Below, piece by piece: positions 51,373 through 60,222 of a stretch of 64,000 nt of DNA (positions within the stretch are counted from its first letter, which is position 1; each line of letters starts with the position of its first letter). The notes beneath the pieces were generated by a model that did no database searches, was not told the origin of the DNA, and saw only the letters and a list, made by a program, of their open reading frames with translations. Origin of the DNA: Paractinoplanes durhamensis (GTDB taxonomy: Bacteria; Actinomycetota; Actinomycetes; Mycobacteriales; Micromonosporaceae); contig NZ_BOML01000043.1 in assembly GCF_016862175.1 (NCBI RefSeq), positions 248,001 through 312,000 on the forward strand. Reading direction: 5' to 3'. The position numbers and the translations under genes were made by a program.

Positions 51373-52368
51373 ATGGAATTGACGACCGTGTGGTTCGCGC
51401 TCATCGCCATCCTCTGGGCCGGCTACTTCCTGCTCGATGGCTTCGACTTCGGCGTCGGCATCCTGCTGCCGATTCTCGGCCGCGACGACCGGGAGCGGCG
51501 CCTGCTGATCAATACGATCGGCCCGGTGTGGGACGGCAACGAGGTGTGGTTGCTCGTCGCCGGCGGCGCCACCTTCGCCGCCTTCCCGGAGTGGTACGCC
51601 ACCCTGTTCTCCGGTTTCTACCTGCCGCTGCTGCTCATCCTGGTGGCGTTGATCATCCGCGGGGTCGCTTTCGAATACCGCGGCAAGCGCACCGGTGAGC
51701 AGTGGAAGCAGCGCTGGGACTGGTCGATCTTCGTGGGCAGCCTGCTGCCCGCCCTGCTCTGGGGCGTGGCCTTCGGCAACATCGTTCGAGGGGTACGCCT
51801 CGACGAGCACCACGAATACGTCGGCACCTTCTTCAACCTGCTCAACCCCTACTCGCTGCTCGGCGGCCTGACCACGCTCACCCTGTTCACGTTGCACGGT
51901 GCGGTGTTCCTGGCCCTCAAGACCGACGGCGACATGCGGCAGCGGGCCAACGCCCTGGCCGCGAAGATCGGCATCCCGGCCGTGGTGATCGCGGCCGCGT
52001 TCCTGCTCTGGACCGCGATCGCGCACTTCGACGGGGTCGGTGTGGTGCTGTTCGCGCTGGCCGCGGTCGCGCTCATCGCCGCGCTCGTGGCCAACCGGCT
52101 CGGCCGGGAGGGCTGGGCGTTCATCGCCACCGGCATCACCCTGGTGCTGGCGGTGTTCGGCCTTTTCGTGACGCTCTTCCCGAACGTCATGCCGTCGTCG
52201 ATCGCCGACGCGAACAGCCTGAACGTGGACAACGCGTCGTCCACTCCGTACACGCTGAAGGTGATGACCTGGGTGGCGGTGTTCTTCACCCCGATCGTCC
52301 TGCTCTACCAAGGCTGGACGTACTGGGTGTTCCGCAAGCGGCTCACGGTGGAGAAGATCCCGGTATGA
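51373..52368 (+). CDS. cydB: Cytochrome bd quinol oxidase subunit II
   Basis: A 331-residue integral membrane subunit (about eight helices) that stabilises the haem site of CydA. Typical family start: TVWFALIAILWAGYFLLDGFDFGVGILLP, then GPVWDGNEVWLL. AAGGAGG lies 10 bases before the ATG at 51373; a TTG nine bases earlier is too close to it. Its TGA overlaps the ATG of cydD. Confidence 0.95.
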   Translation: MELTTVWFALIAILWAGYFLLDGFDFGVGILLPILGRDDRERRLLINTIGPVWDGNEVWLLVAGGATFAAFPEWYATLFSGFYLPLLLILVALIIRGVAFEYRGKRTGEQWKQRWDWSIFVGSLLPALLWGVAFGNIVRGVRLDEHHEYVGTFFNLLNPYSLLGGLTTLTLFTLHGAVFLALKTDGDMRQRANALAAKIGIPAVVIAAAFLLWTAIAHFDGVGVVLFALAAVALIAALVANRLGREGWAFIATGITLVLAVFGLFVTLFPNVMPSSIADANSLNVDNASSTPYTLKVMTWVAVFFTPIVLLYQGWTYWVFRKRLTVEKIPV

Positions 52369-53969
52369 AACCGCTGGACCCGCGGCTTCTGAGGTATGCC
52401 CGCGCCAGCCGGGCCTACCTCGCCGCCACCGTCGCGCTCGGCGTGGCCCAGGCCGCCCTGATCGTCGGCCAGGCCACCCTGCTGGCGTACGGCATCGCCG
52501 CGGTGTTCCTCGACGGGCTCGACCTCGCCGGCCTCACCCCGACGCTGATCGCCCTCGCGGCGGTCATCGTCGGGCGGGCCGGGATCGGCTGGCTGCAGGA
52601 GGCCGCGGCGGTGCGCTCCTCCGCCGCGGTCAAGGACGAGCTGCGCGGGCGGCTGTTCGCGCAGGCCGCCGCGCTCGGGCCCGGGCAGGTTCGGACCGGC
52701 GAGATGATCGCGCTGGTCACCCGGGGGCTGGACGCGCTCGACGCGTACTTCGCCCGCTACCTGCCGCAACTCGTGCTGGCCGCGCTCATCCCGGCCGTCG
52801 TGCTGGCCCGGCTGCTGCCGGCCGACCTGGTCGCCACCGTCACCATCGTGCTGACCCTGCCGCTCATCCCGGTGTTCATGGCGCTGGTCGGGATGCACAC
52901 CGAGGCCGCCAACCGGAGGCAGTTCCGGCTCCTCGCCCGCCTCGGCCACCACTTCCTCGACGTGATCGCCGGACTGTCCACCCTCAAGATCTTCGGGCGG
53001 GCGGCGGCGCAGGCCGGGAACATCCGCCGGGTCAGCGCGGAGCAGCGCCGGGTCACCATGCGTACGCTCCGGATCGCCTTCCTGTCCTCGCTCGTGCTCG
53101 AGTTGCTCGCCACCCTGTCGGTGGCGCTGGTCGCGGTCGGGATCGGGTTGCGGCTGGTCAACGGCGATCTCTCCCTTCAGACCGCCCTGCTGGTGCTGAT
53201 CCTGGCCCCGGAGGCCTACCTGCCGCTGCGGCAGGTGGGAGCGCAGTATCACGCGGCGGCCGAAGGGGTGGCCGCGGCCGAGGAAGCGTTCGCGATCCTG
53301 GCGGCGCCGGTTGCTCCGGCCTTTGATTCTATTTCCGCCGGCACCATCGTTTTCGACGAAGCCGTGGTCCGTTATCGCGATCGAGAGGTCCTACGCCTCT
53401 CTGCGACGGTCGAGCCCGGGGAATTTATCGCTTTTGTCGGGCCGAGTGGCTGCGGTAAGTCGACTGCCTTGGGTGTTTTGCTGGGATTTGCGGCCCTCAG
53501 TGACGGTCGGGTCTCGGTGGGTGGCGTCGATTTGTCCGGAGTGAACCTTCGGGACAGCATCGCCTGGGTGCCGCAACGGCCGTACCTCTTCGCCGGCACC
53601 ATCCGCGACAACATCGCCCTCGGCGCCCCCGCCGACGCCGACGTGAAAGCCGCCGCCCGCCTGGCCGGCGCCCACCACTTCATCGCCGACCTGCCGGCCG
53701 GCTACGAGACGATGCTCGGCGACGACGGTGCCGGGCTCTCGGCCGGCCAGCGGCAACGCCTCGCCCTGGCCCGCGCGTTCCTGCGCGACGCGCCGATCGT
53801 GCTGCTCGACGAGCCCACCGCCAACCTCGACGCGGCCACCGCCGAAGGCGTCATGGCGGCGATCCGGCGGCTCGCCCACGGCCGTACGGTCCTGATGGCC
53901 GCCCACCGCCCCGAGCTGATCGCGCTCGCGGGCCGCGTTCTTGACCTCACCCCGGTCGGTGCCCGATGA
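52365..53969 (+). CDS. cydD: Thiol reductant ABC exporter subunit CydD
   Basis: A 534-residue half-transporter. Six membrane helices cover about residues 15-310 and an ATPase domain follows: Walker A GPSGCGKST, signature LSAGQRQRLALARAFL, Walker B IVLLDEPTANLD, and the H-loop AAHRPE. With CydC it exports cysteine/glutathione to the outer face, which is needed to assemble cytochrome bd. Coupled by ATGA overlaps to cydB upstream and cydC downstream. Confidence 0.93.
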   Translation: MKPLDPRLLRYARASRAYLAATVALGVAQAALIVGQATLLAYGIAAVFLDGLDLAGLTPTLIALAAVIVGRAGIGWLQEAAAVRSSAAVKDELRGRLFAQAAALGPGQVRTGEMIALVTRGLDALDAYFARYLPQLVLAALIPAVVLARLLPADLVATVTIVLTLPLIPVFMALVGMHTEAANRRQFRLLARLGHHFLDVIAGLSTLKIFGRAAAQAGNIRRVSAEQRRVTMRTLRIAFLSSLVLELLATLSVALVAVGIGLRLVNGDLSLQTALLVLILAPEAYLPLRQVGAQYHAAAEGVAAAEEAFAILAAPVAPAFDSISAGTIVFDEAVVRYRDREVLRLSATVEPGEFIAFVGPSGCGKSTALGVLLGFAALSDGRVSVGGVDLSGVNLRDSIAWVPQRPYLFAGTIRDNIALGAPADADVKAAARLAGAHHFIADLPAGYETMLGDDGAGLSAGQRQRLALARAFLRDAPIVLLDEPTANLDAATAEGVMAAIRRLAHGRTVLMAAHRPELIALAGRVLDLTPVGAR

Positions 53970-55630
53970 ACTACCTCCGCCTCCTCCGTCCCGGCTTCTG
54001 GATCGCCGTGCTCGCCGGGGCCGCGGCCGCCGGCTGCGCGGTCGGCCTGATGGCCACCTCGGCCTGGCTGATCTCCCGGGCCGCCCTGCACCCGCCGGTC
54101 CTGCACCTGATGGTGGCGATCGTCGCGGTGCGGGCCTTCGGCGTCGGCCGCGGCGCGCTGCGCTACGTCGAACGCCTCACCGGCCACGACGCCGCCCTGC
54201 GCGCCCTCGGCAGCGTCCGGGTCCGCCTCTTCACCCACCTCGCCAAGGTCGCCCCGGCCGGCCTGGCCGGTTTCCGCCGCGCCGACCTGGCCCAGCGGCT
54301 CGCCGCCGACGTCGACGCCGTCCTCGACCTGCTCACCCGGGTCCTGCTGCCCTACGCGGTGGCGCTGGTGGTCGGCGCCGGGTCGGTAATGCTGATCGGC
54401 GCGCTGTCCCCGATCGCCGGCGTCACCCTCGCCGCCGGCATCCTGCTCGTCGGCCTCGGCGTGCCGATGCTGCAGGCCCGCGCGGCGCGGCGCGCCGACG
54501 GCCGTCTCGCGCCGCTGCGCGGCGAGCTCGCCACCCAGGCGGCCGATCTGCTGCACGGGCTTCCGGACCTCGTTGCGTACGGCGCGGCCGCCGACCGCCT
54601 CGACCGGCTCGCCGCCACCGGGGCCGCGCTGCGGGCCGCCGAGCGGAGGTCCAGCCTGATGGCCGGCATGGCGGCGGCGGTCACCGCCCTCGCGACCGGC
54701 TTCTCGGTGCTGGTCGGGCTGGCCGCGGGTGCGGTCGCGGTCCGCTCCGGCGACCTGCACGGCGAGCTGCTCGCGGTCATCGTCCTGACCCCCCTCGCCG
54801 TCTTCGAGACGGTCGGGACGCTGCCGGCGGCGGCCCAGCGGTTCGCGGCCTGCCGCGCATCGATGCGCCGCCTGGCCGAGGTGATGGCCACCGCGTCACC
54901 GGTGACCGAGCCGTTGTCCCCGGCCGCTTTGCCGGTCGGGCCGCACACGCTGCGGCTCACCGACGTCGGCGCGGCCTGGGTGCCCGGCCGGCCGGTGCTG
55001 CAGGACGTCAACCTGACCCTGGCGCCGGGGGACCGGGTGGCGCTGGTCGGGCCGAGCGGCTCCGGCAAGAGCACGATCGCCGCCCTGCTGGTGCGCTTCC
55101 TCGACCCGGCCGGCGGCCGGATCACCCTGGACGGCGTCGACCTGCGCGACATCCCGTCCGACCGGGTCCGGCAGATCGTCGGCTACCTGCCCGAGGACGC
55201 CTACCTGTTCGACACCACGATCGCCGCCAACCTGCGCATCGCGAAGCCCGGCGCGACCGACGACGAGCTGCGCGAGGCCCTGACCCAGGCCCGGCTGCGC
55301 GACTGGGTGGACGGCCTGCCGGCCGGCCTGGAGACCGCGGTGGGCGAGCACGGCATGGAGCTGTCCGGCGGCGAACGGCGCCGGCTGGCCCTGGCCCGAG
55401 CCCTGCTGGCCGGCTTCGAGGTCCTGATCCTCGACGAGCCCACCGAACACCTCGACGACGACACGGCCGCCGCCCTGACCCGAGACCTGCTGGCCGCAGC
55501 CGGCACCCGCACGGTCCTGCTGATCACCCACCGCCCAGGAATCGCCGCCGAGGTAGACCGGGTGGTAACCCTGGGCCAGGAGAAAGCCGCACCGGCGAGG
55601 GTGCCGGCCGGCGAGCCACTTCCGGCTTGA
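53966..55630 (+). CDS. cydC: Thiol reductant ABC exporter subunit CydC
   Basis: A 554-residue partner of CydD with six membrane helices (residues 10-300) and an ATPase domain: Walker A GPSGSGKST, signature LSGGERRRLALARALL, Walker B VLILDEPTEHLD, H-loop ITHRPG. It begins at ATG 53966 overlapping the cydD stop. Last gene of the oxidase operon; no clear terminator hairpin follows before the toxin-antitoxin promoter. Confidence 0.93.
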   Translation: MNYLRLLRPGFWIAVLAGAAAAGCAVGLMATSAWLISRAALHPPVLHLMVAIVAVRAFGVGRGALRYVERLTGHDAALRALGSVRVRLFTHLAKVAPAGLAGFRRADLAQRLAADVDAVLDLLTRVLLPYAVALVVGAGSVMLIGALSPIAGVTLAAGILLVGLGVPMLQARAARRADGRLAPLRGELATQAADLLHGLPDLVAYGAAADRLDRLAATGAALRAAERRSSLMAGMAAAVTALATGFSVLVGLAAGAVAVRSGDLHGELLAVIVLTPLAVFETVGTLPAAAQRFAACRASMRRLAEVMATASPVTEPLSPAALPVGPHTLRLTDVGAAWVPGRPVLQDVNLTLAPGDRVALVGPSGSGKSTIAALLVRFLDPAGGRITLDGVDLRDIPSDRVRQIVGYLPEDAYLFDTTIAANLRIAKPGATDDELREALTQARLRDWVDGLPAGLETAVGEHGMELSGGERRRLALARALLAGFEVLILDEPTEHLDDDTAAALTRDLLAAAGTRTVLLITHRPGIAAEVDRVVTLGQEKAAPARVPAGEPLPA

Positions 55631-55650
55631 GCCGAGGTATCAGCACTCGC

Positions 55651-55680
55651 CGAATATGCTGTTGGTGCTATATTGGCTAG
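55651..55680 (+). promoter_or_regulatory. Leaderless toxin-antitoxin promoter with overlapping operator
   Basis: A TATATT -10 hexamer (55669-55674) ends 6 bases before the GTG of the toxin gene, which places the transcript start at or next to the start codon. An imperfect dyad (AATATGC ... GCTATATT, 55653-55674) overlaps the -10 and could be the antitoxin's autorepression site. The -35 is not clear. Confidence 0.5.
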
Positions 55681-56079
55681 GTGCTGATCGACTGGTCCCG
55701 CGAGTTCGACGTCTGGCTGACCGAGCTTGAGCGTCGAGCGAATGCGGGGCACGCACGATCGCAGGAGCAACTTGACCTGGTCAACACTCAGCTGCTCTAC
55801 CTGCAGGATCTCAAAGAGCCGCCGACCGAGGACACGCCGACATTGCGGCGCGTCCGGCAGTCCGGCAGATATCAGGTTTGGCGGATCTCGCACCCCTTCC
55901 GAAACGGCGTCGGCGTCCGCCTGATCGTTTGGTTCCCGCCCGATGCTCCGCCACTTATCGTTCTGTTCGGCAACAACAAGGCCCACATGGGCGACGTGTT
56001 CTACGACAGCGTCGCCAGCCGCGCCGACCAGGTGATCGCGGCATACCTGCGACTGAGCAATGGAGGCGGCGATGAGTAG
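55681..56079 (+). CDS. RelE/HigB-like toxin of a type II toxin-antitoxin pair
   Basis: A 132-residue protein with the plan of HigB/phage Gp49-like toxins: helical start (FDVWLTELERRAN), a strand rich in Arg (LRRVRQSGRYQVWRISHP), then VRLIVWFPPDAPPLIVLFGNNKAHMGD. Such toxins cleave mRNA, mostly at the ribosome. The toxin-first order with a downstream XRE antitoxin matches HigBA. GTG start, leaderless by its -10 position. The last 8 bp overlap the antitoxin gene. Confidence 0.8.
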   Translation: MLIDWSREFDVWLTELERRANAGHARSQEQLDLVNTQLLYLQDLKEPPTEDTPTLRRVRQSGRYQVWRISHPFRNGVGVRLIVWFPPDAPPLIVLFGNNKAHMGDVFYDSVASRADQVIAAYLRLSNGGGDE

Positions 56080-56437
56080 CCAGCCCGATATCAACTTTGT
56101 CGGCACCGAGGCCGCGCAGGCGCGGATTGCGCGGCTGCGGGCGCGGCCGGGCGCTGCCGAGCGGGTCGACGCCATCCGTGAGGAGATGGCGGAGGCCGAC
56201 CGCACCTATGCCGAGAACCTTGCGGCGGTGCGCCGGGCCGCGGAACTCACGCAGGTCGAGCTGGCCCGGGCGATGGGGGTGGCGCAGTCGGAGATCAGCC
56301 GCATCGAGAGCCGTCCCGACATGCTGCTGTCCACGCTTGCCGGCTATCTTGCCGCCGCCGGCGATCGGCCGCGCGTGGTGGTCACCGTCGCCGGGCACGA
56401 CATCGAGATCGACCTGACTTCACTGATCAAGCGCTGA
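56072..56437 (+). CDS. XRE-family antitoxin
   Basis: A 121-residue protein with a central Cro/CI helix-turn-helix (AELTQVELARAMGVAQSEISRIES, about residues 62-85) and a short beta-rich C-terminus. GGAGG within the end of the toxin gene places the start at ATG 56072, 8 bp inside the toxin frame. It should neutralise the toxin and bind the dyad at the operon promoter. Confidence 0.83.
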   Translation: MSSQPDINFVGTEAAQARIARLRARPGAAERVDAIREEMAEADRTYAENLAAVRRAAELTQVELARAMGVAQSEISRIESRPDMLLSTLAGYLAAAGDRPRVVVTVAGHDIEIDLTSLIKR

Positions 56438-56480
56438 ACGGGGTCCCGGCCGGGGGTGCCGGACCTCTATCGTCGTCGGG

Positions 56481-57434
56481 GTGACCGACTCCGCTGCTCT
56501 GCCGGTGATCATCGACTGTGACCCGGGGCATGACGATGCGCTGGCTCTGCTGCTGGCCGTGGGTGATCCGCGGCTGCGGCTGCTCGGGGTCACCACCGTG
56601 GCCGGCAACCAGACGCTCGACAAGACCACGGTGAACGCGCTGAAGGTGCTCGCGCTGGCCGGTGCCGCCGAGGTCCCGGTCGCGGCGGGCTGTGACAAAC
56701 CGCTGGTCGGGGATCTCACCGTGGCCGATGACATCCATGGGGCGTCCGGGCTCGACGGGCCCGACCTCGACGTGCCGGTCGCCGAGGTCTCCGGTGAGCA
56801 TGCGGTCGGGCTGATGCGGCGGCTCATCGTCGAACCCGCCGAGCCGGTCACGCTGATCGCCACCGGGCCGCTCACCAACGTGGCGTCGCTGCTGCACATT
56901 CACCCCGAGGTCACGTCCAACCTGGAGCGGATCGTCTTCATGGGTGGCTCGACCGACCGGGGCAACACGACGCCCTACGGCGAGTTCAACATCGTCACCG
57001 ATCCGGAGGCGGCCGACATCGTGCTGCGCTGCGGTGTCCCGATCACCATGATCGGGCTGAACGTCACCCATCAGGCCCTGGCCACCACCGAGATCATCGC
57101 CGAGTTCGAGGGCATGGGCACCCGGCTCGGCACGGTCTGCGCGGAGCTGATGACGTTCTTCGCGAGCACCTACCTGCGCGAGTTCGGCTTCCAGCATCCG
57201 CCGGTGCACGACCCGATCGCGGTGGCCGCGGTCCTCGAACCGTCGCTGGTGCAGACCGTCATCGCCCCGGTCGCCGTCGAGCTGACCGGCACCCACACCC
57301 GCGGCGCGACCGTGGTGGACCTGCACCGCCGCACCCCGTACCGGCCGAACGCGGACGTCGCGGTCGGCCTGAACGTGGACGGCTTCTGGCGGCTGCTCAT
57401 GTCCGCGGTGCGGCGCCTGAACAAGAGCGCCTGA
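56481..57434 (+). CDS. Nucleoside hydrolase (IUNH family)
   Basis: A 317-residue enzyme that splits ribonucleosides into base and ribose. The calcium/ribose-binding N-terminal motif is IIDCDPGHDDALALLLA (Asp12, Asp14, Asp18, Asp19), with GVTTVAGNQTLDKT following, MGGSTDRGNTTPYGEFNI in the middle and the C-terminal HDPIAVAAVL. GTG start at 56481. Cytosolic purine/pyrimidine salvage; base preference cannot be read. It stands alone, downstream of the antitoxin gene by 43 bp. Confidence 0.92.
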   Translation: MTDSAALPVIIDCDPGHDDALALLLAVGDPRLRLLGVTTVAGNQTLDKTTVNALKVLALAGAAEVPVAAGCDKPLVGDLTVADDIHGASGLDGPDLDVPVAEVSGEHAVGLMRRLIVEPAEPVTLIATGPLTNVASLLHIHPEVTSNLERIVFMGGSTDRGNTTPYGEFNIVTDPEAADIVLRCGVPITMIGLNVTHQALATTEIIAEFEGMGTRLGTVCAELMTFFASTYLREFGFQHPPVHDPIAVAAVLEPSLVQTVIAPVAVELTGTHTRGATVVDLHRRTPYRPNADVAVGLNVDGFWRLLMSAVRRLNKSA

Positions 57435-57487
57435 CCAGCCGGTGCGGATGGCTCGGAAGGAGAGGCTGGGTCTGCGCGGCGTGGGTC

Positions 57488-57650
57488 AAGACTTCGATTT
57501 TCTTGATGTCGGGGTCTTGGGCGTGCGACGAGACCCCGTTTTCCTGGATTTGGGGCTTTGGCTGGCGGGGCGAGGCCCAACTTCCGTGAAGTCGGTGGCT
57601 CGGGCGGTTGGTTGTGGGGGCGAGGCCCAACTTCCGTGAAGTCGGTGGCC
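57488..57650. repeat. Tandem ~42 bp intergenic repeat array, copy B
   Basis: Units begin at about 57488, 57530, 57572 and 57622 (period 42, 42, 50). Two of them share 29 identical bases (57571-57599 and 57621-57649) with an internal ACTTC-CGT-GAAGT dyad. The unit start RAGRCCCC and the spacing match the array at 2518-2668. It fills much of the 390-bp gene-free space 57435-57824; the remainder (57651-57824) shows nothing specific. Confidence 0.7.
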
Positions 57651-57824
57651 CGGGCCCCGGCTGATCGTTGCGTAACTGTCTGACCTGCGGGGCGTTCGGC
57701 CGGAACCATGTGAACCGCTAGCCACGCGGATGACGCTGAGGTTCTCATGGCGCTCGCCGGGGAGTGACGCCGTCGTCGTGGCTTGGCGGGTCGGCGTGGC
57801 GGGCCGGTCGAGGGGATCGCGTCG

Positions 57825-59075
57825 TCAGGAGCGGGTCAGCAGCAGGTGGGTCGACGGGGCCGGGGCCAGGCGGGGGAGCAGGGCCCGGGCCGCCTCCAGG
57901 ACCAGGGCCCGGTCGTGGGTCAGGGCGAAGTCGAAACGGCGGTCGCGGTCGGGGGCGTCGTCGGGCAGTTCCCGGGCCACCAGGGCGGCGGCCCGGTGCG
58001 GGCCGACCACGATCACGTTCCACTCGCCGTGCAGCGGGTCGGCGGCGCTGAAGCTCGCGCCGTGCACGCCGGGGGCGGGCTCGTCGCCCAGGTCGGTGCC
58101 GAGGGCGGCGACCAGCGGGCTGTTGGCCGCGATCCGGGTGAAGCGGGCCGCGGTGGCCGCGCTGAAGTGCCGGGCCTCCTGGAAACACGCCAGCAGGACC
58201 GGCGGCTCGGTGCCGTCGCCGGACAGGGCTTCCAGGTGCCGGCTCATCGGCATGAGCAGACTCTTTGTCGTACGGGTGACCGGCCGGCGGCGGCTGACGA
58301 TCTCGAACGGCGTGCCGGTGCTCAGCGGGGGCGGCTCGATGAACGGCAGCTGCGCACCCGCCCGCGCGTGCTCCGGCAGCGGGCCCGGACGGCCGTAGTG
58401 CCAGCCCTGGCCGATCGTCGCGCCCATCGTGCGGGCGGCCATCGCCTGCCGGGCGGTCTCGATGCCCTCGGCCAGCACCGCCGCGCCGCTGGTCTCGGCG
58501 TACGCGCCGACGGCCGCCACCACCCGGGCCGTGCGGGGCTCGTCCGGCTCGCGCAGGAGCTGCATGTCCAGCTTGACGACGTCCGGGTGCAGGAACGGCA
58601 TCAGGGCCAGCGAGCCGGGGTCGGCGCCGACGTCGTCGAGGGCGATCCCCCGGCCGCCGGCACGCAGGCCGGTGGTCACGGCCAGCAGGCCGGCCGGGTC
58701 GTGGCCGATGGACCGTTCGGTCACCTCGGTGACCACCCGCAGGTGCTCGGCGTCGGCGATCGTGCCGGCCAGGTCGGGCGGGCAGGGGATCCGGGCCGCC
58801 GCCGGTTCCATGTTGACGAACCAGGTCAGCGCCGGGTCGGGGCCGGCCGCCAGGATCGTGCGGAACGCCATCGCCCGGCAGACCCAGTCGAGCTCGGTCT
58901 CCCGGCCCGCCGCACGGGCCGCGCCGAACAGGGCGTCGGGGGTGTGCCACGGGGTGCCGGCCGGGCCACGGGTCAGCGCCTCGAAGCCGATCAGGGCGCC
59001 GCTGCTGAGATCGACCAGCGGCTGGAAGACGGTGGTCACGGCTCGCCGGTCGATCACCTCATGGATGTCACGCAC
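57825..59075 (-). CDS. EAL domain (c-di-GMP phosphodiesterase) with C-terminal DICT domain
   Basis: A 416-residue cytosolic protein. The EAL domain (residues 1-235) retains the catalytic set: Glu in GFEALTR, Asn in WFVNME, Glu in VTEVTERS, the Asp pair in IALDDVGAD, Lys in VVKLDMQ and Glu in LAEGIET. It is therefore a plausible active c-di-GMP phosphodiesterase. The C-terminal half (FEIVSRRRPVTRTTKSLLMPMSRHLE onward) matches DICT sensory domains. The GTG at 59075 follows no strong ribosome site. It is divergent from a small conserved gene at 59115. Confidence 0.85.
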   Translation of the reverse strand: MRDIHEVIDRRAVTTVFQPLVDLSSGALIGFEALTRGPAGTPWHTPDALFGAARAAGRETELDWVCRAMAFRTILAAGPDPALTWFVNMEPAAARIPCPPDLAGTIADAEHLRVVTEVTERSIGHDPAGLLAVTTGLRAGGRGIALDDVGADPGSLALMPFLHPDVVKLDMQLLREPDEPRTARVVAAVGAYAETSGAAVLAEGIETARQAMAARTMGATIGQGWHYGRPGPLPEHARAGAQLPFIEPPPLSTGTPFEIVSRRRPVTRTTKSLLMPMSRHLEALSGDGTEPPVLLACFQEARHFSAATAARFTRIAANSPLVAALGTDLGDEPAPGVHGASFSAADPLHGEWNVIVVGPHRAAALVARELPDDAPDRDRRFDFALTHDRALVLEAARALLPRLAPAPSTHLLLTRS

Positions 59076-59114
59076 ACCGGAAGTATCGGCGACCCACTTA
59101 CTAGGCTGAGGGTT

Positions 59115-59474
59115 GTGATCGAGGCCGGACACCGCAGGCGCACCCAGCCGGCACCCCCGCACGTCGTCTTCGACGATCTGATCGACCCGACCCGGGATCG
59201 GGTGCGGCCGTGGCTGCACCTGCTCGGCGACGAGCAGGTGCCGACCGTGCTGGAGGCCCGGAAGCCGCGGCTGGTCGTCTGGTCGTCGCTGTGGCCGCGC
59301 CGCCCGGAGGCCCTGATCCGGTTCCAGCTGACTTCCGACGGCGGGTTCGGCACGCTGCTCGCCTGGACGCTGCTGGTCGACGAGCCGATGCCGGACGACT
59401 CGGTGCGCGGGCACTTCCGGAAGCGCCTGAACGAGCTGATCAACCGGGACTACCGCGCCGCCATGGACCAATAG
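59115..59474 (+). CDS. Conserved hypothetical protein (SRPBCC-like)
   Basis: A 119-residue protein (start GTG 59115, GAGGG just upstream). The pattern PHVVFDDLIDPTRDRVRPWLHLL, RLVVWSSLWPRRPEALIRFQL and the terminal FRKRLNELINRDYRAAM suggest a small START/SRPBCC-like fold, and I recall similar actinobacterial proteins without a known role. Convergent with the dienelactone hydrolase gene. Confidence 0.72.
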   Translation: MIEAGHRRRTQPAPPHVVFDDLIDPTRDRVRPWLHLLGDEQVPTVLEARKPRLVVWSSLWPRRPEALIRFQLTSDGGFGTLLAWTLLVDEPMPDDSVRGHFRKRLNELINRDYRAAMDQ

Positions 59475-59477
59475 CGG

Positions 59478-60221
59478 TCAGCGGCCGCGAAGAAAAGAGG
59501 CGGCCGAGGCGTACGCGAGGTCGCTCAGCGCCGGATCGTGCCGCGCACCGATGTCGCGCATGAAGGCGTGCTCGCCGCCCTGGTAGAGGTGCAGCTCCAC
59601 GTCGTCGAGGCCGGCCGCGTAGAGGCCGGCGATCACCTGCAGGCGGGCGCCGGCCGGCACGTGCGGGTCCTGCGAGCCGAACACGATCATCAGCCGGCCG
59701 TGGATGTCGGCGGCCCGTTCGAGGGAGCCCGCGTCGGCGTCGGCGCCGAGGGCACCGTTCTGCAGGCCGGTCGGGTAGAAGCAGACGGTGGCCGCCACCC
59801 GCTCGTCGAAGGCGGCCCGGAACGCCAGGTGACCGCCGATGCAGAAGCCGGCCGCGAACAGCGTCGTGACGTCGGCCCGGCCCTGCATGTGGTCGAGGAC
59901 CGCGACCCGGTCGGAGTCGAACTGTGCCGTGGTCGTCGCGTGGGCGCCGTCGAGGCCGGCCTGCTTGCCGGCGTCGTCGAACTCGAGGGCCACCCCGGCC
60001 AGCGGGCCGCGCGGGTAGATCTCCGGCACCACCACGGTGAAGCCCTCGGCGGCGAGCCGCCGGGCCGAACGCAGCGACGACTCGGTCAGCTGGAAGATGT
60101 CGGTGTAGAGCAGCAGCCCGGGCCACGCGCCGTCGCCGGCCGGGCGGATCACCGCCGTCCGGATCTCGCAGTCCGGCGCCGGCACCGTGACGATGTCCTC
60201 GATCAGCTTCACATCGAGCAC
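59478..60221 (-). CDS. Dienelactone hydrolase family protein
   Basis: A 247-residue alpha/beta hydrolase with the DLH triad Cys127 (AAGFCIGGH), Asp185 (FGSQDPHVP) and His218 (GGEHAF). Family members open dienelactone in chloroaromatic catabolism or act as general carboxyl-ester hydrolases. It is distant from the hydroxyquinol genes (7 kb), so a link is not supported. Starts at GTG 60221, or possibly GTG 60212; one base separates it from the upstream membrane-protein stop. Confidence 0.88.
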   Translation of the reverse strand: MLDVKLIEDIVTVPAPDCEIRTAVIRPAGDGAWPGLLLYTDIFQLTESSLRSARRLAAEGFTVVVPEIYPRGPLAGVALEFDDAGKQAGLDGAHATTTAQFDSDRVAVLDHMQGRADVTTLFAAGFCIGGHLAFRAAFDERVAATVCFYPTGLQNGALGADADAGSLERAADIHGRLMIVFGSQDPHVPAGARLQVIAGLYAAGLDDVELHLYQGGEHAFMRDIGARHDPALSDLAYASAASFLRGR

Positions 60222-60222
60222 C

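Noticed and set aside
49969..52311. 780-residue minus-strand open frame opposite cydAB
   Set aside because: Antisense shadow of two well-conserved oxidase genes; its translation is low-complexity and matches no fold.
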